Assembly: GCF_002760655.1 (NCBI RefSeq)
Contig: NZ_PDOC01000015.1
Location: forward strand, 1 to 64,000
Length of the DNA stretch: 64,000 nucleotides
From: Massilia eurypsychrophila
GTDB lineage: Bacteria; Pseudomonadota; Gammaproteobacteria; Burkholderiales; Burkholderiaceae_D
Direction: 5' to 3'
Below, in pieces: positions 46,213 through 57,149 of this stretch (positions within the stretch are counted from its first letter, which is position 1; every line of letters starts with the position of its first letter). The notes beneath the pieces are model-generated. The model searched no databases and was not told the DNA's origin. It was given only the letters and a program-made list of their open reading frames with translations. Made by a program: the position numbers and the translations under genes.

Positions 46213-46919
46213 CAGTTGCGCACTTCGACGCCGCCCATGATGGCGTAGCCGCGGATAATCAGGCGCTTGCTGTTGTCCGGCGGCGGCACGGTCTTCTCGG
46301 TAAAGCCGCCCATGATTGGCGTGCCGTGCAGGACGACGGTCCAGTCAGGCGGACACTTGATGGTGATCCCGCCCCACATCACGAACACGTTGATCACCGC
46401 CTCGGTCTGGATATGGGCGCCACGCATGTCGAGCGCGCAGCCGCCCATGATCGCGGTCACTTCGCCGCCCCTGAAATCCTGGCTGTGGATGCGCCGCTCG
46501 AAGCCGCCGAGGATGGCGGTGGCGTTGATCGAGTCGTCCAGCTGCAGCGCCTGGCCCTTCAGCGACGAGCCGACCAGGCGCCGGCTGCTGACCGCGCGGT
46601 ACAGCACCGAGGCGCCCAGCGCGATCAGAATGAGCGGCCACATCGCGCGCCACGAGAAGTAGATGATGCCCAGCCGGTGCAGCACAATCAGCACGCCGAC
46701 GAGAATCAGGCCGCTCCCGAGGATGTAGCCGTCCGAGCTGTTGGAGTCGAACAGCTTGAACACGCCGACCATGATCAGCACCATCGGCCAGAACTGCAGC
46801 GAACGGCGGAAGTCCCAGATGTTCAGGTTGTCGGCGAGGAACAGCAGCCCCATGCCGATGACCAGGATGCCGAGAATCACTTGGCGCGACATGCTCTTGC
46901 TATGGACTTCATTTTTCAT
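46212..46919 (-). CDS. LiaF-like membrane protein
   Basis: It starts at 46919 (MKNEVHSKSM), with AAGGAG 8 bases upstream; a longer frame to 46952 lacks a ribosome site. A four-helix membrane part occupies the first 105 residues. The C-terminal soluble domain (about 125-235) has repeated GGF/GGC/MGG turns (AILGGFERRI, AIMGGCALDMRGA, VMWGGITIKCP, AIMGGVEVRN), as in LiaF/VraT cell-wall-stress proteins. In Firmicutes such proteins inhibit the sensor kinase; here it would modulate the LytS-type kinase downstream. Confidence 0.85.
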   Translation of the reverse strand: MKNEVHSKSMSRQVILGILVIGMGLLFLADNLNIWDFRRSLQFWPMVLIMVGVFKLFDSNSSDGYILGSGLILVGVLIVLHRLGIIYFSWRAMWPLILIALGASVLYRAVSSRRLVGSSLKGQALQLDDSINATAILGGFERRIHSQDFRGGEVTAIMGGCALDMRGAHIQTEAVINVFVMWGGITIKCPPDWTVVLHGTPIMGGFTEKTVPPPDNSKRLIIRGYAIMGGVEVRN

Positions 46920-47292
46920 GGCTGGACTCCTTGTTCGGTGCATTGACGGCAAAACGCTCGCGGATGAATGGCCTCAACACCAGCGTGATGCCCCACGCGA
47001 TGATAAGGTATGGCCAGCTGTTGCGAAACGTCATCCCGAACATGTGCTCGAAATTGGCGAACAGCCAGATGCCGATGAAACAGATCCACAAGCCGCTGGT
47101 GAAGTCCTGCGCGGTGGGATAGCCGATCATCTTGTTAATGCCGATCACGATCAAAATCAGCGGCCAATAATGCCATAAGTCATGGATGTCCAGGATATCG
47201 AGCTGGTCAAGCAGCAGCGCGCCGCCGAGGCCAATCAGCAGCAGCCCCCACATCAGCTGCTTGCGCCAGTAGTAAGAATTTTTGTCGTTCAC
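46909..47292 (-). CDS. Small DUF5668-like membrane protein
   Basis: A 127-residue protein starting at GTG 47292 behind AGGAGG. It has four hydrophobic segments (WGLLLIGLGGALLLDQLD, YWPLILIVIGINK, LWICFIGIWLFANF and YLIIAWGITLVLRPF), similar to the N-terminal part of the LiaF-like neighbour. An upstream in-frame extension to 47415 is unsupported. It overlaps the LiaF-like gene by 11 bases and is the first gene of the operon. Confidence 0.8.
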   Translation of the reverse strand: MNDKNSYYWRKQLMWGLLLIGLGGALLLDQLDILDIHDLWHYWPLILIVIGINKMIGYPTAQDFTSGLWICFIGIWLFANFEHMFGMTFRNSWPYLIIAWGITLVLRPFIRERFAVNAPNKESSHEK

Positions 47293-47431
47293 GGTCGCCT
47301 CCTGATAAGAACAGCGCCACGATACCGCGCCCGCATCGGCGGCGACAGCGGTTTTCGGTGAATGGCGGCTGGCAACCGGCGAATGGCGCGCGCGTCGGCC
47401 AGTGCCGCCATACATATAGGAGGTGCGGACG

Positions 47432-47463
47432 CAAAAAAGCCCACACCGTTGCCGGTGTGGGCT
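47432..47463 (-). terminator. Terminator downstream of the 57-residue small gene
   Basis: On the minus strand AGCCCACACC pairs with GGTGTGGGCT (plus-strand arms 47438-47447 and 47454-47463), then a run of T (plus-strand A-run 47433-47438). It closes the small gene that ends at 47482. Confidence 0.88.
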
Positions 47464-47481
47464 GATCGACAGCGAAAACGA

Positions 47482-47655
47482 TCAGGCTGGCGGCAGCGAC
47501 ATTTCCATCGGCTGATTGCGTACCTGGTTGTGATACTTGGCTTTGGCGACGGCTTGCTTGATCAGCTCGCGTGCCTTGTTGGTGCGCTTGATGTCTTTCT
47601 TTTCCTGCTTGCCGCGCTGTTGGGCTTCGTCTTTGTTTCCGATTCGCTTGGTCAT
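47482..47655 (-). CDS. Small basic protein (57 aa), unknown
   Basis: The start at 47655 (MTKRIGNKDEAQQRG) has AGGAGAG 7 bases upstream. The product is very basic and helical (KQEKKDIKRTNKARELIKQAVAK) with a hydrophobic-polar tail ending EMSLPPA. It has its own strong terminator, so it is probably a real transcription unit. No family recognised; nucleic-acid or ribosome association is a guess from charge. Confidence 0.7.
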   Translation of the reverse strand: MTKRIGNKDEAQQRGKQEKKDIKRTNKARELIKQAVAKAKYHNQVRNQPMEMSLPPA

Positions 47656-47767
47656 GGGTAGCTCTCCTGAGTTGATTACTTGTTGTGTAATAATTTTGAC
47701 ATCATGCTGCTTGCCTGCTGTTCCGCACATAGGACGGCACGACGCGACCGTGTAGGAATCGAGGAAG

Positions 47768-47926
47768 TCAGCTGCGCGTGGTGACGACCTTGAAATCGGC
47801 CATCAGCATGCCCCATCCCAGCTGGCGGCGGATTTCTTCCGGGGTCGGTGGCGGTTTCGAATCGCGCGCACGGCGCGCCAGGTATTCACGAACGACATGC
47901 TTCGGTGGATGGGTGGTGGTGGGCAT
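47768..47926 (-). CDS. Small protein (52 aa), unknown
   Basis: It is below the usual length cutoff for gene callers. It starts at 47926 (MPTTTHPPKHVVREYLARR) behind a strong GCAGGAGATTTC ribosome site and ends at 47768. The middle is basic (RRARDSKPPPTPEEIRRQ) and the end hydrophobic (LGWGMLMADFKVVTTRS). The good ribosome site and a second small gene on the same strand (47482-47655) support coding. No homologue is known to me. Confidence 0.6.
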   Translation of the reverse strand: MPTTTHPPKHVVREYLARRARDSKPPPTPEEIRRQLGWGMLMADFKVVTTRS

Positions 47927-48165
47927 GAAATCTCCTGCGTTAGGTCCGTTGCAAACGCTTGCGCGGGTCGAAAAATTCTGGTGCCGATCCTTGAGGCGAC
48001 CGGCTAACCTGCTGAGGTGTTCGTCTCCTTCTGATGCTGCCGAAAAGGTGCGTCACTCACACAGCTGCATCTTAAGCGCGCCTGATTGGCGCTACCGTAC
48101 GCTGGCGCACGTTCGCCACATTTTCGATCACACGTCTGTCCCGCAGCCGCTGCACCCCAAGTTCC

Positions 48166-48226
48166 GGTGTCAGGTCTGACATTCGGACATTTCGTTCCAA
48201 AATGTCCGAATGTCAGACCTAACACC
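48166..48226. repeat. Long palindrome, dispersed repeat copy 2
   Basis: 27-base arms (48166-48192 and 48200-48226) with a single mismatch, around the loop CGTTCCA. The left arm is identical to that of the copy at 15798. ACACCGGTTCTTC occurs twice just after it (48222-48234 and 48235-48247 region). The surrounding 47927-48300 stretch (374 bases) holds this repeat and the terminator and no other gene that I can see. Confidence 0.9.
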
Positions 48227-48249
48227 GGTTCTTCTGACACCGGTTCTTC

Positions 48250-48280
48250 GAAAACAAAAAAGGGAGCCGCAGCTCCCCTC
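48250..48280 (-). terminator. Terminator of the TonB-dependent receptor gene
   Basis: GGGAGC (48262-48267) and GCTCCC (48272-48277) form a 6-base stem; on the minus strand it is followed by a T-run (plus-strand A-run 48251-48261). It lies 25 bases after the receptor stop. Confidence 0.85.
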
Positions 48281-48300
48281 TTCTACTGAGGATCTACCGA

Positions 48301-51273
48301 TCAGAACTTGTACTTCAGGTTCAGGTAGAACTGACGGCCGCTGACGTCGAGCTTTTGCGGCTCTTCCTCGCTGTAGCGATACTGCGCGCGGCGTGTGTTG
48401 AGCAGGTTGGTCGCATCCAGCGCCAGCACCAGGTTCTTGCTGAGGTTGTAGTTCACCGAGAACGCCAGGGTCGAGACGCCGGCGGCGATCGTTGGCGCCG
48501 TTGGCATCGCCACGCCGTTGATCACCGACAGACCCTGGCTGTTGGCGGTCGGCGCCGGCGCCGTGCTGCTGTTGACGTATTCGCCACGGTAGTTGTAGAC
48601 CAGGCGCGCGCTCATGTTGTCGTTTTCGAAGTAACCGCCGACGTTGGCTGCCCACTCGGAAGCGCCAACCATCGGACGGCCGTCGTCCACTTTCGTCTTC
48701 GCTTTGCTGACGTTGGTCTGCACGCCGAAGCCGCCCCACACCGGCTGCTCGAACGCCAGTTCGATGCCGCTGATCTTGGCGCCCTGCTGGCTCGATGTGT
48801 TGACGAAGAACGGCTTGACGGTCTGGTCGCGCGGGTCGACCAGGTCGACCGTGATCTGCGACGCGGTGCCGGTCTTGACATAGCCATCGATTTTCGAATG
48901 GAAGACGTTGACCGATACCAGCGAGCGCGGCTTGAAGTACCAGGCCCACGCCAGGTCGACGTTATCCGACAGCAGCGGCCGCAGGTTCGGGTTCGGACCG
49001 GTGACGGTGCAACCGTTGGCAACGCAGGTCGGCGTGCCGTAACCGGTGCCGAGCACGTTGTAGTTCTGGCGGCCGATGGTGCGGCTGGCGCCGAAACGCA
49101 CGATCATGTCCTTATCCATCTCGTAGCGCAGGTTCAGACTCGGCAGCACGTTGGTGAAGCTGCGGCTGGTCGGCGTCTTGTAGTACAGCACGCCGCCGTT
49201 CGGATTGAACGCCACATTGTCCAGGTAGGACGCGCCGTCGCCGGCGGTGGTGATAGCGGTCGGGTACGCTGCGCACGGCACCGCCGGCTTGCCTGGCTCG
49301 GTCCGCTGGCACCGGCCCGCCGGAATCGGCGTCGAAATGTCGGCGTCGACTTGGGTGCGCACGAAACGCAGGCCGACGTTGCCCGACCACTTGTCGGCGT
49401 CAAGGTTGGCCATCACGTAGGCGGCGCTCTGGCGCTCGCGCATGTCGATCTCGCTGGCGACGCGGCGCTCGAACTCCGGCGTGGTGGTCTTGGTGATGGC
49501 GGCGATGTAAGCCTTCAGCGTTTCCGGCGCGTACGTGAAGCCCGTGTTGTCCCAGTTGCCGTCGCCCAGGCCGTCGCCGAAGTTATCCGGGTACGGCATG
49601 ATGCCTGACGTTGGCGCCGGCGGCAGGCCACCGCGCTGTGCCGGATTGTAGCGGCCGCTCTTGCGCTTGTGGTCGGAGTAGCGCACGCCCGATTCGATCG
49701 ACTGCAGGAAGCCCTTGTCGAGCTTGTACTCGGCGTCGAACTGCAGGCTCGCCTCGCGGTCGACCGTCTTGATGCCGGACGCCGCGAGCCCGACCAGCCG
49801 GTAGCCGCTGCCGTCCGCGTTCAGGCCAGGCGTGTTGCTGCCGGCGCCGAAGTACTGCGAATCAGGCGGGTTGTCGAGTCCGTTGAGGCCGTAGTGGATG
49901 CCGGTGCCGTAGCGGGCGAACGTCATGCCCTGGTCGAGCTTGGTCTTGCCTTCGCCGCGGGTGACGCTGGCCAGGCCCTTGACGGTCAGCTCGCTGTTGA
50001 CGCGGTACTTGGCGTCGAGATCGAGGAACGAGCTGGTGGCGTTGGCGCCGTCGCGGTAAAAGCCTTCCGAGTTGCCGATGTATTGCGGGGCGGTGCCGGC
50101 CGGGTAGACGATGTCGGCGCTTTTCAGCACTTTCAGCGGGTAGCCGTAGATCGACGTTTCATTGACGATGACCGGGTTGCGGATCTGGGCGAACACCTGC
50201 TGGCCGCCCGGCAGGCCGGTCGCCGACGTGTTGGCGGCGATGGCGGTGACGCCGCCGACCGGATCGTTCTTACCGAGCAGCATGCTGTACATCGCGCCCG
50301 ACGTCAGGCGGCCGTGGTTGTTGGCATCCATCGACGAGTAAAAGCCGGTGGCGCTGATGTCGAGGTCCTTGTTCGGCTTGAACTGGACCGACATCATGCC
50401 GCCTTTGCGGGCGCGCTCGCCTTCGACAAATTCGGACGACATCGAACCTGGCATGCGCACGCCGTTCAGGTCGGCCGCCTTCAGGCCGGTGCCGGCCAGC
50501 GATTCGTCGGTGATGCCTTTCATCGTGGTGGTGTTGATGACGTCCCAGCCGCTGCTGGCGCCGTAGGCGAAGCGCGACGTCGAATCACGCCGGCTGTAGC
50601 GCTTTTCCTTGAAGCCCTGGACGATGATGCCCATCGTGCCGGCGTCGTTCTGCCAGGTGGCGTTGGCGTTCAGGTCAGGGGTAATCTTGTCGGGCAGCTG
50701 GGCATACGCGGCGCCGATGCTGATCGCGCCACTGAATTTTTCCTTCTGCGACAGCGGCTTGCGCGTCGTCACGTTGATGGTGCCGGCCAGGCCGCCGTCG
50801 GCGATGTTCGCCTGCGACGTCTTGTACACGATCGCCTGGTTCAGCACCGACGACGGCATCAGCGACAGGCTGGTGCTGCGGCTGCTCGAACCCTGGTCGG
50901 CAACGTACCAGTCGCCGCCGCTGACGGTGTGGCCGTTAAACAGGATCAGCGACATGTCGGGATTGGTGCCGCGCATCGACACTTTTTCCGCTTCGTCGTA
51001 GTCGGTACGCACGGCAACGCCGGCCAGGCGCTGCAGCGAGTCGGCCAGGTTCTTGTCGGGCATCTTGCCGACGTCTTCGGCCGTGATGACCTCGACGTTG
51101 GCACTCGAATTTTTCTTCACGTTCAGCGACTTCGCCAGCGACGCCCGGATACCGGTCACTTCCACCGTCTGCATCTGGGGTGTGTCCTGTGCTTGCGCCA
51201 GGGCCGGCATCGCGGCCAGGCTCAATAGCGCCATCGACACGGCTGCTGCCACCGGCTTCTGTTGAAAGATCAT
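48301..51273 (-). CDS. TonB-dependent outer-membrane receptor
   Basis: A 990-residue protein with a signal peptide (MIFQQKPVAAAVSMALLSLAAMPALAQ). A plug domain (about 45-160, VEVTGIRASLAKSLNVKKNSSANVE then ADSLQRLAGVAV and GTINVTTRKPL) is followed by a beta-barrel ending YLNLKYKF with the C-terminal aromatic residue. The style is that of the Xanthomonas/Caulobacter TonB-dependent receptors that import carbohydrates or other organics; substrate unknown. It is an isolated gene with a good ribosome site (CAGGAG) and terminator. No Fur box was seen upstream. Confidence 0.92.
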   Translation of the reverse strand: MIFQQKPVAAAVSMALLSLAAMPALAQAQDTPQMQTVEVTGIRASLAKSLNVKKNSSANVEVITAEDVGKMPDKNLADSLQRLAGVAVRTDYDEAEKVSMRGTNPDMSLILFNGHTVSGGDWYVADQGSSSRSTSLSLMPSSVLNQAIVYKTSQANIADGGLAGTINVTTRKPLSQKEKFSGAISIGAAYAQLPDKITPDLNANATWQNDAGTMGIIVQGFKEKRYSRRDSTSRFAYGASSGWDVINTTTMKGITDESLAGTGLKAADLNGVRMPGSMSSEFVEGERARKGGMMSVQFKPNKDLDISATGFYSSMDANNHGRLTSGAMYSMLLGKNDPVGGVTAIAANTSATGLPGGQQVFAQIRNPVIVNETSIYGYPLKVLKSADIVYPAGTAPQYIGNSEGFYRDGANATSSFLDLDAKYRVNSELTVKGLASVTRGEGKTKLDQGMTFARYGTGIHYGLNGLDNPPDSQYFGAGSNTPGLNADGSGYRLVGLAASGIKTVDREASLQFDAEYKLDKGFLQSIESGVRYSDHKRKSGRYNPAQRGGLPPAPTSGIMPYPDNFGDGLGDGNWDNTGFTYAPETLKAYIAAITKTTTPEFERRVASEIDMRERQSAAYVMANLDADKWSGNVGLRFVRTQVDADISTPIPAGRCQRTEPGKPAVPCAAYPTAITTAGDGASYLDNVAFNPNGGVLYYKTPTSRSFTNVLPSLNLRYEMDKDMIVRFGASRTIGRQNYNVLGTGYGTPTCVANGCTVTGPNPNLRPLLSDNVDLAWAWYFKPRSLVSVNVFHSKIDGYVKTGTASQITVDLVDPRDQTVKPFFVNTSSQQGAKISGIELAFEQPVWGGFGVQTNVSKAKTKVDDGRPMVGASEWAANVGGYFENDNMSARLVYNYRGEYVNSSTAPAPTANSQGLSVINGVAMPTAPTIAAGVSTLAFSVNYNLSKNLVLALDATNLLNTRRAQYRYSEEEPQKLDVSGRQFYLNLKYKF

Positions 51274-51484
51274 GTTGGGGTCTCCTGATAAACGTTGTTG
51301 TGGTAATCGGCGTAGTATTGACGATCGACATTTGGATGAATAATGACTTTGAGTGCTGAAGCCATAACTTCATGGAATATTGGCAATTAATTGGGCAGCC
51401 GGACTGGTCCGCGCGATTGAAATTTCGCTTTGCAAAGCAAAGCCGAACAGGTAGCGTGGAGCTTTCTCCATCACAACTATCTCC

Positions 51485-52489
51485 ATGCGACTCGCTTCCC
51501 TGCTGTTTATCGCTGCCCTCGGCGGCTGCGCCACAGCGCCTCTGCCCTCCCCTGTGCCGGCACCAGTGCCGGCGCCGCTTCCCGCCCCTGTAGCGGCACC
51601 TGTGGCAGCACCTGCCGCCGCGCCGGCGCCGGCGCCACTGGCGCTCGAGTCCCTGCTGCAAAAGCCGATTTACCAGATGACGCCGGCCGAGGCCGGACGC
51701 TACATCCAGCACATGCACCAGGCCGAGCCTGACCTGCGCAAGCGCATCGCCGCGATCGGCCGGCAGAACATCGGCCAGCCCTACAAGTTGAATTTGCTGG
51801 GGGAGTTTCCGTATCAATTACACGACAGTTTGCCGATGTTCAGCCTCACCGAGAGCGACTGCGTGGTGTTTGCCGAGCATACCTACGCGATGGCGCTGAG
51901 CCGGTCGTGGGAAGAATTCTTCTGGATGTTGCAGCGCATCCGCTACAAGGACGGCGTGGTCGGAGTCGCCTCGCGCAACCACTACACCGAAGTCGACTGG
52001 AACATCAACAACAACTGGCTGCTGACCGACGTCAGCGCCGTGCTGGGCGGCGCCACCGGCCCGTCGTACGCGCTGACGGTCGACCGCGCGCGTTTCCTCA
52101 AGACGCGCCACCAGACCGACAGCACGCTGCCGGTGCAGATCAGCCGCGAGTTCTTTGTGCCGGCCGACCAGGTCAACCTTGCCGTCGCGCAGCTGCGCGA
52201 CGGCGACCTCGTCAACGTCATCTCGACCCGCAAGGGCGAGTTCTGGGCGTCCCACGTCGGCCTGGTCGTCGTCGGCGCCGATGGCCGCCGCAATTTCCTC
52301 AACTCGGCCGAGCCGCAGGTGCGCGAAGAATCGTTCGATGCCTTCGTGGCCCGTACCCGCGCGCGCGAACAGCGCAACGCCGGCGCCGGCCGCACGGGCC
52401 AGCAACTGGCCGGCTTCAAGTTCCTGCGCCTGAACGACAACATCGTCGTGCCGCCGGCGCTGCCGCAACCGCGCCCGGGCGCGCTCTAG
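51485..52489 (+). CDS. DUF1460-type lipoprotein (N-acetylmuramoyl-L-alanine amidase-like)
   Basis: A 334-residue protein with a lipobox (LGGC at about 12-15). A long Pro/Ala linker (about 17-50) leads to a catalytic-looking domain with TESDCVVFAEHTYAMAL, NHYTEVDWNINNNW and FWASHVGLVV, fitting the DUF1460/NlpC-P60-like fold. The Cys in DCVVF and His in SHVGLV would form the thiol active site. It probably cleaves a cell-wall peptide bond at the outer membrane or periplasm. The exact substrate is unknown. The ribosome site is weak. Confidence 0.75.
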   Translation: MRLASLLFIAALGGCATAPLPSPVPAPVPAPLPAPVAAPVAAPAAAPAPAPLALESLLQKPIYQMTPAEAGRYIQHMHQAEPDLRKRIAAIGRQNIGQPYKLNLLGEFPYQLHDSLPMFSLTESDCVVFAEHTYAMALSRSWEEFFWMLQRIRYKDGVVGVASRNHYTEVDWNINNNWLLTDVSAVLGGATGPSYALTVDRARFLKTRHQTDSTLPVQISREFFVPADQVNLAVAQLRDGDLVNVISTRKGEFWASHVGLVVVGADGRRNFLNSAEPQVREESFDAFVARTRAREQRNAGAGRTGQQLAGFKFLRLNDNIVVPPALPQPRPGAL

Positions 52490-52507
52490 CAGCACTTTCA
52501 CCACCCT

Positions 52508-53151
52508 TCAATCCTGGCGCCACACCAGGCACGCGCGCCGGGTCCATTCGATGCGCTCGGCCAGCCCGGTGTCGCCGTTGTTGATGCGGCGCGTCACCGC
52601 GCGCACATCGTCCTGGTCGGCCAGCGCATTGCACCCCTTCGCCGCCCACGCTGCGGCGGCTACCGCCAGGCACCAGTCGGCGCCTGCCACCGATTCCGGT
52701 TCCACTTCGAAGTCAGGCGTGTCGGCGTGGCGCCGCCGCAGCTGCTGCGTCGCCTCGGCGTAATTGTCCCGCCCGGTCAGCTGCAACAGCCCGCGACCGC
52801 GGTACACATAGCCATCGCCGGGACCGGTATTGCCCATGCGCCCGCCATACACGGCGTCAGCCGCTGCGGCCGGTGCGCATACAGCGCCGGGTCGAGCGGC
52901 CCCTTCGGCCGGAAGCGCAGCGGCCACACCACCACCAGCCGCGCGGCGCTGTAATCGAGATCTTCAGTCAGTCGTAAATAGGCGCCCGTCTCATGCAAGG
53001 TCTGCGCCACGAAGTGCGCCACCCGCAATGGCGTAGCGGAAATGCCGTAGCGGTCCAGCACCGCCTGGCCATTGCTGAACGCAGCGCGATACGGGGCACT
53101 GATGCCCGGCGCCAGCGTCTCGACCTGGTCGATGGATACCGCGACTTTCAT
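52508..53151 (-). pseudogene. GH19 lysozyme/chitinase-like gene, split by a frameshift
   Basis: Two minus-strand frames together give one GH19 protein. The first (from 53151, strong AGGAGG ribosome site) carries RVAHFVAQTLHETGAYLRL with the catalytic Glu at about 54 and DYSAARL, and runs to about 52858 (RPQRL). The second (from about 52855 to 52508) continues with AVYGGRMGNTG, YRGRGLLQLTGRDNY and WCLAVAAAAW. The junction is near 52852-52863 and needs a shift equal to one lost base (4 missing bases would fit a normal RLxxAVYGG). The pieces cannot be one protein without it. It is either a genuine lesion or a sequencing error. Confidence 0.85.
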
Positions 53152-53722
53152 GGCAGCCTCCTGCGTGCTGGCAGCGTTAGCTTATTGACAATTTCAGCGG
53201 CGTGCCACCGCCTACCTCAATAGTTCGCCCAAAACCTCGCGGCGGCTCAGTGAAACCTGCAAAAAGATGCGGAACTGCCGGGCTGCGGTGGTGCTCCAAC
53301 CTATGTGACTCAACGTTTTGCGATGACGGCCGGGAGCAACGGTTTTTGCGCTTTACCAGCGGAATGATTTTTCTCAAGTTATCAAATTTTTAACGTCACT
53401 TTTGTCACAAGCAAATAATTTAATCAGGGAATACTTGCGCGAAGTTATTAAGATACCATTCGCCACTTTTTCGGCTGGTCAGCCGTTGAGCATTATCAAT
53501 TCGACTACGATAAACCGCCACGATAATAAACTTACGCTTCGAACAGACCTCTAAAGCGCGCCGATTTTGGCTAATGACGGTTTATTGGGAAATAACTTCG
53601 GTCTGTATTAATTGCGCACGGCATGACTATATTAATGACGAAGCAGCGGATGCCAATTGCGATAACAGCAGAATAAACAGGAATTATTTTCTTAATAACC
53701 TCAGAGAAGCAGCAAACCGCCC
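53152..53722. other. AT-rich leader upstream of the polysaccharide locus, no gene seen
   Basis: About 570 bases with markedly lower G+C than the surroundings (especially 53380-53720) and no convincing gene. A weak promoter candidate is TTGAGC (53486-53491), 17 bases, GATAAA (53509-53514). The region probably carries the promoter and a long untranslated leader for the wbp-like operon, or a horizontally acquired junction. Confidence 0.5.
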
Positions 53723-55693
<1,971 letters not shown>

Positions 55694-55723
55694 CGCTCGT
55701 CGCATTTCAACGATTTTGTTTGT

Positions 55724-55760
55724 TTTCGAGTTTGTACCGAGTTGGTTGTTTCGAGTTTGT
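55724..55760. repeat. 12-base direct repeat upstream of wbpA-like gene
   Basis: TTTCGAGTTTGT occurs at 55724-55735 and 55749-55760, 25 bases apart, within the gap ahead of the wbpA-like gene. It could be an operator pair or chance. Confidence 0.5.
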
Positions 55761-55801
55761 CTTAAAACCGGCATTTCCGCACACCACGAAAGGCGAATAA
55801 C

Positions 55802-57130
55802 ATGCGCGACAAATTATTCTCAGGCCACTTGAAACAGCTGATTGCGAAGTTCACGGACCGCAGCGCGGTCATCGGCATCATCGGCCTCGGCTATGTTGGC
55901 CTGCCGCTGACCTTGCGCTATGCCGACGTCGGCTTCCGGGTGCTGGGAATCGATATCGACGCCGCCAAGGTCGACAAGCTCAACGCCGGCGCCAGCTACA
56001 TCGAGCACATCGGCGCGGCGCAGATTGCGCGCGCCCGCGCCCACGGCTTCGAGGCGACCACCGACTTTGCGCGCGTCGGCGAAGCGGACGCGCTGATCAT
56101 CTGCGTGCCGACCCCGCTTAACGCCTACCGCGAGCCCGATCTGTCGTTCGTGCTCGGCACCACCGACGCGCTGCTGCCGTACATGCGCGAAGGCCAGCTG
56201 GTCTCGCTCGAAAGCACCACCTACCCCGGCACCACCGAGGAAGAACTGCGCCCGCGCCTCGAGTCGCGCGGCTTTACCGTCGGCGACAACGTGTTCCTGG
56301 TGTTCTCGCCCGAGCGCGAAGACCCCGGCAACCAGCGCTTCGAAACGCGCACCATTCCGAAGGTGTGCGGCGGCAGCACCCCGGCGTGCCTGCAGGCCGG
56401 CCTGGCGCTGTACGGGCCGGCGATCGACCGCGTGGTGCCGGTCAGCTCGACGCGCGCCGCCGAACTGACCAAGCTGCTCGAAAACATCCACCGCGCCGTC
56501 AACATCGGCCTGGTCAACGAGATGAAGATCATCGCCGACAAGATGGACATCGACATCCACGAAGTGATCCGCGCCGCCGCCACCAAGCCGTTCGGCTTTA
56601 CCGCCTACTATCCGGGACCGGGGCTGGGCGGCCACTGCATCCCGATCGACCCGTTCTACCTGACCTGGAAGGCGCGCCAGTACGGCCTGCACACCCGCTT
56701 CATCGAGCTGGCCGGCGAAATCAACAGCGACATGCCGCACTGGGTAATCGGCAAGCTGGCCGACGCCCTCAACGAGCGATCGCTGTCGATCAAGGGCAGC
56801 CGGGTGCTGGTGCTGGGCATCGCCTACAAGCAGGACGTCGAGGACATGCGCGAGTCGCCCTCGGTCGAACTGATGGAAATCCTGCGCGACAAGGGCGCCG
56901 CGGTCGACTATTCCGACCCGCACGTGCCGACCTTCCCGCCGATGCGCGAGCACCAGTTCGACCTCGCCAGCGTCGAGCTGACGGCCGCGTCGATCGCCTC
57001 CTACGACGTGGTGCTGCTGGCCACCAGCCACAAGGCCTTCGATTACCACCTGATCCAGCAGCATGCCCGCCTGATCGTCGACACGCGCGGCGTGTACCTC
57101 GAGCGCCTGCCCAACGTCGTCAAAGCCTGA
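55802..57130 (+). CDS. wbpA: UDP-N-acetylglucosamine 6-dehydrogenase (WbpA-like)
   Basis: It oxidises UDP-GlcNAc to UDP-GlcNAcA with NAD, the first step to UDP-ManNAc(3NAc)A. The 442-residue protein has GLGYVGLP (about 29-36). The catalytic Cys is in the [15 protein letters not shown] segment (about 271-286), with [19 protein letters not shown] in between. The C-terminal UDP-binding domain has [19 protein letters not shown]. It matches UDP-glucose/GDP-mannose dehydrogenases of the WbpA/WecC type rather than Ugd. Confidence 0.92.
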   Translation: MRDKLFSGHLKQLIAKFTDRSAVIGIIGLGYVGLPLTLRYADVGFRVLGIDIDAAKVDKLNAGASYIEHIGAAQIARARAHGFEATTDFARVGEADALIICVPTPLNAYREPDLSFVLGTTDALLPYMREGQLVSLESTTYPGTTEEELRPRLESRGFTVGDNVFLVFSPEREDPGNQRFETRTIPKVCGGSTPACLQAGLALYGPAIDRVVPVSSTRAAELTKLLENIHRAVNIGLVNEMKIIADKMDIDIHEVIRAAATKPFGFTAYYPGPGLGGHCIPIDPFYLTWKARQYGLHTRFIELAGEINSDMPHWVIGKLADALNERSLSIKGSRVLVLGIAYKQDVEDMRESPSVELMEILRDKGAAVDYSDPHVPTFPPMREHQFDLASVELTAASIASYDVVLLATSHKAFDYHLIQQHARLIVDTRGVYLERLPNVVKA

Positions 57131-57149
57131 TCAACCGGAAGGAACCACC

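Noticed and set aside
53177-53377. 66-residue minus-strand frame downstream of the GH19 gene's start
   Set aside because: No ribosome site and no homology recognised; not enough support to call.
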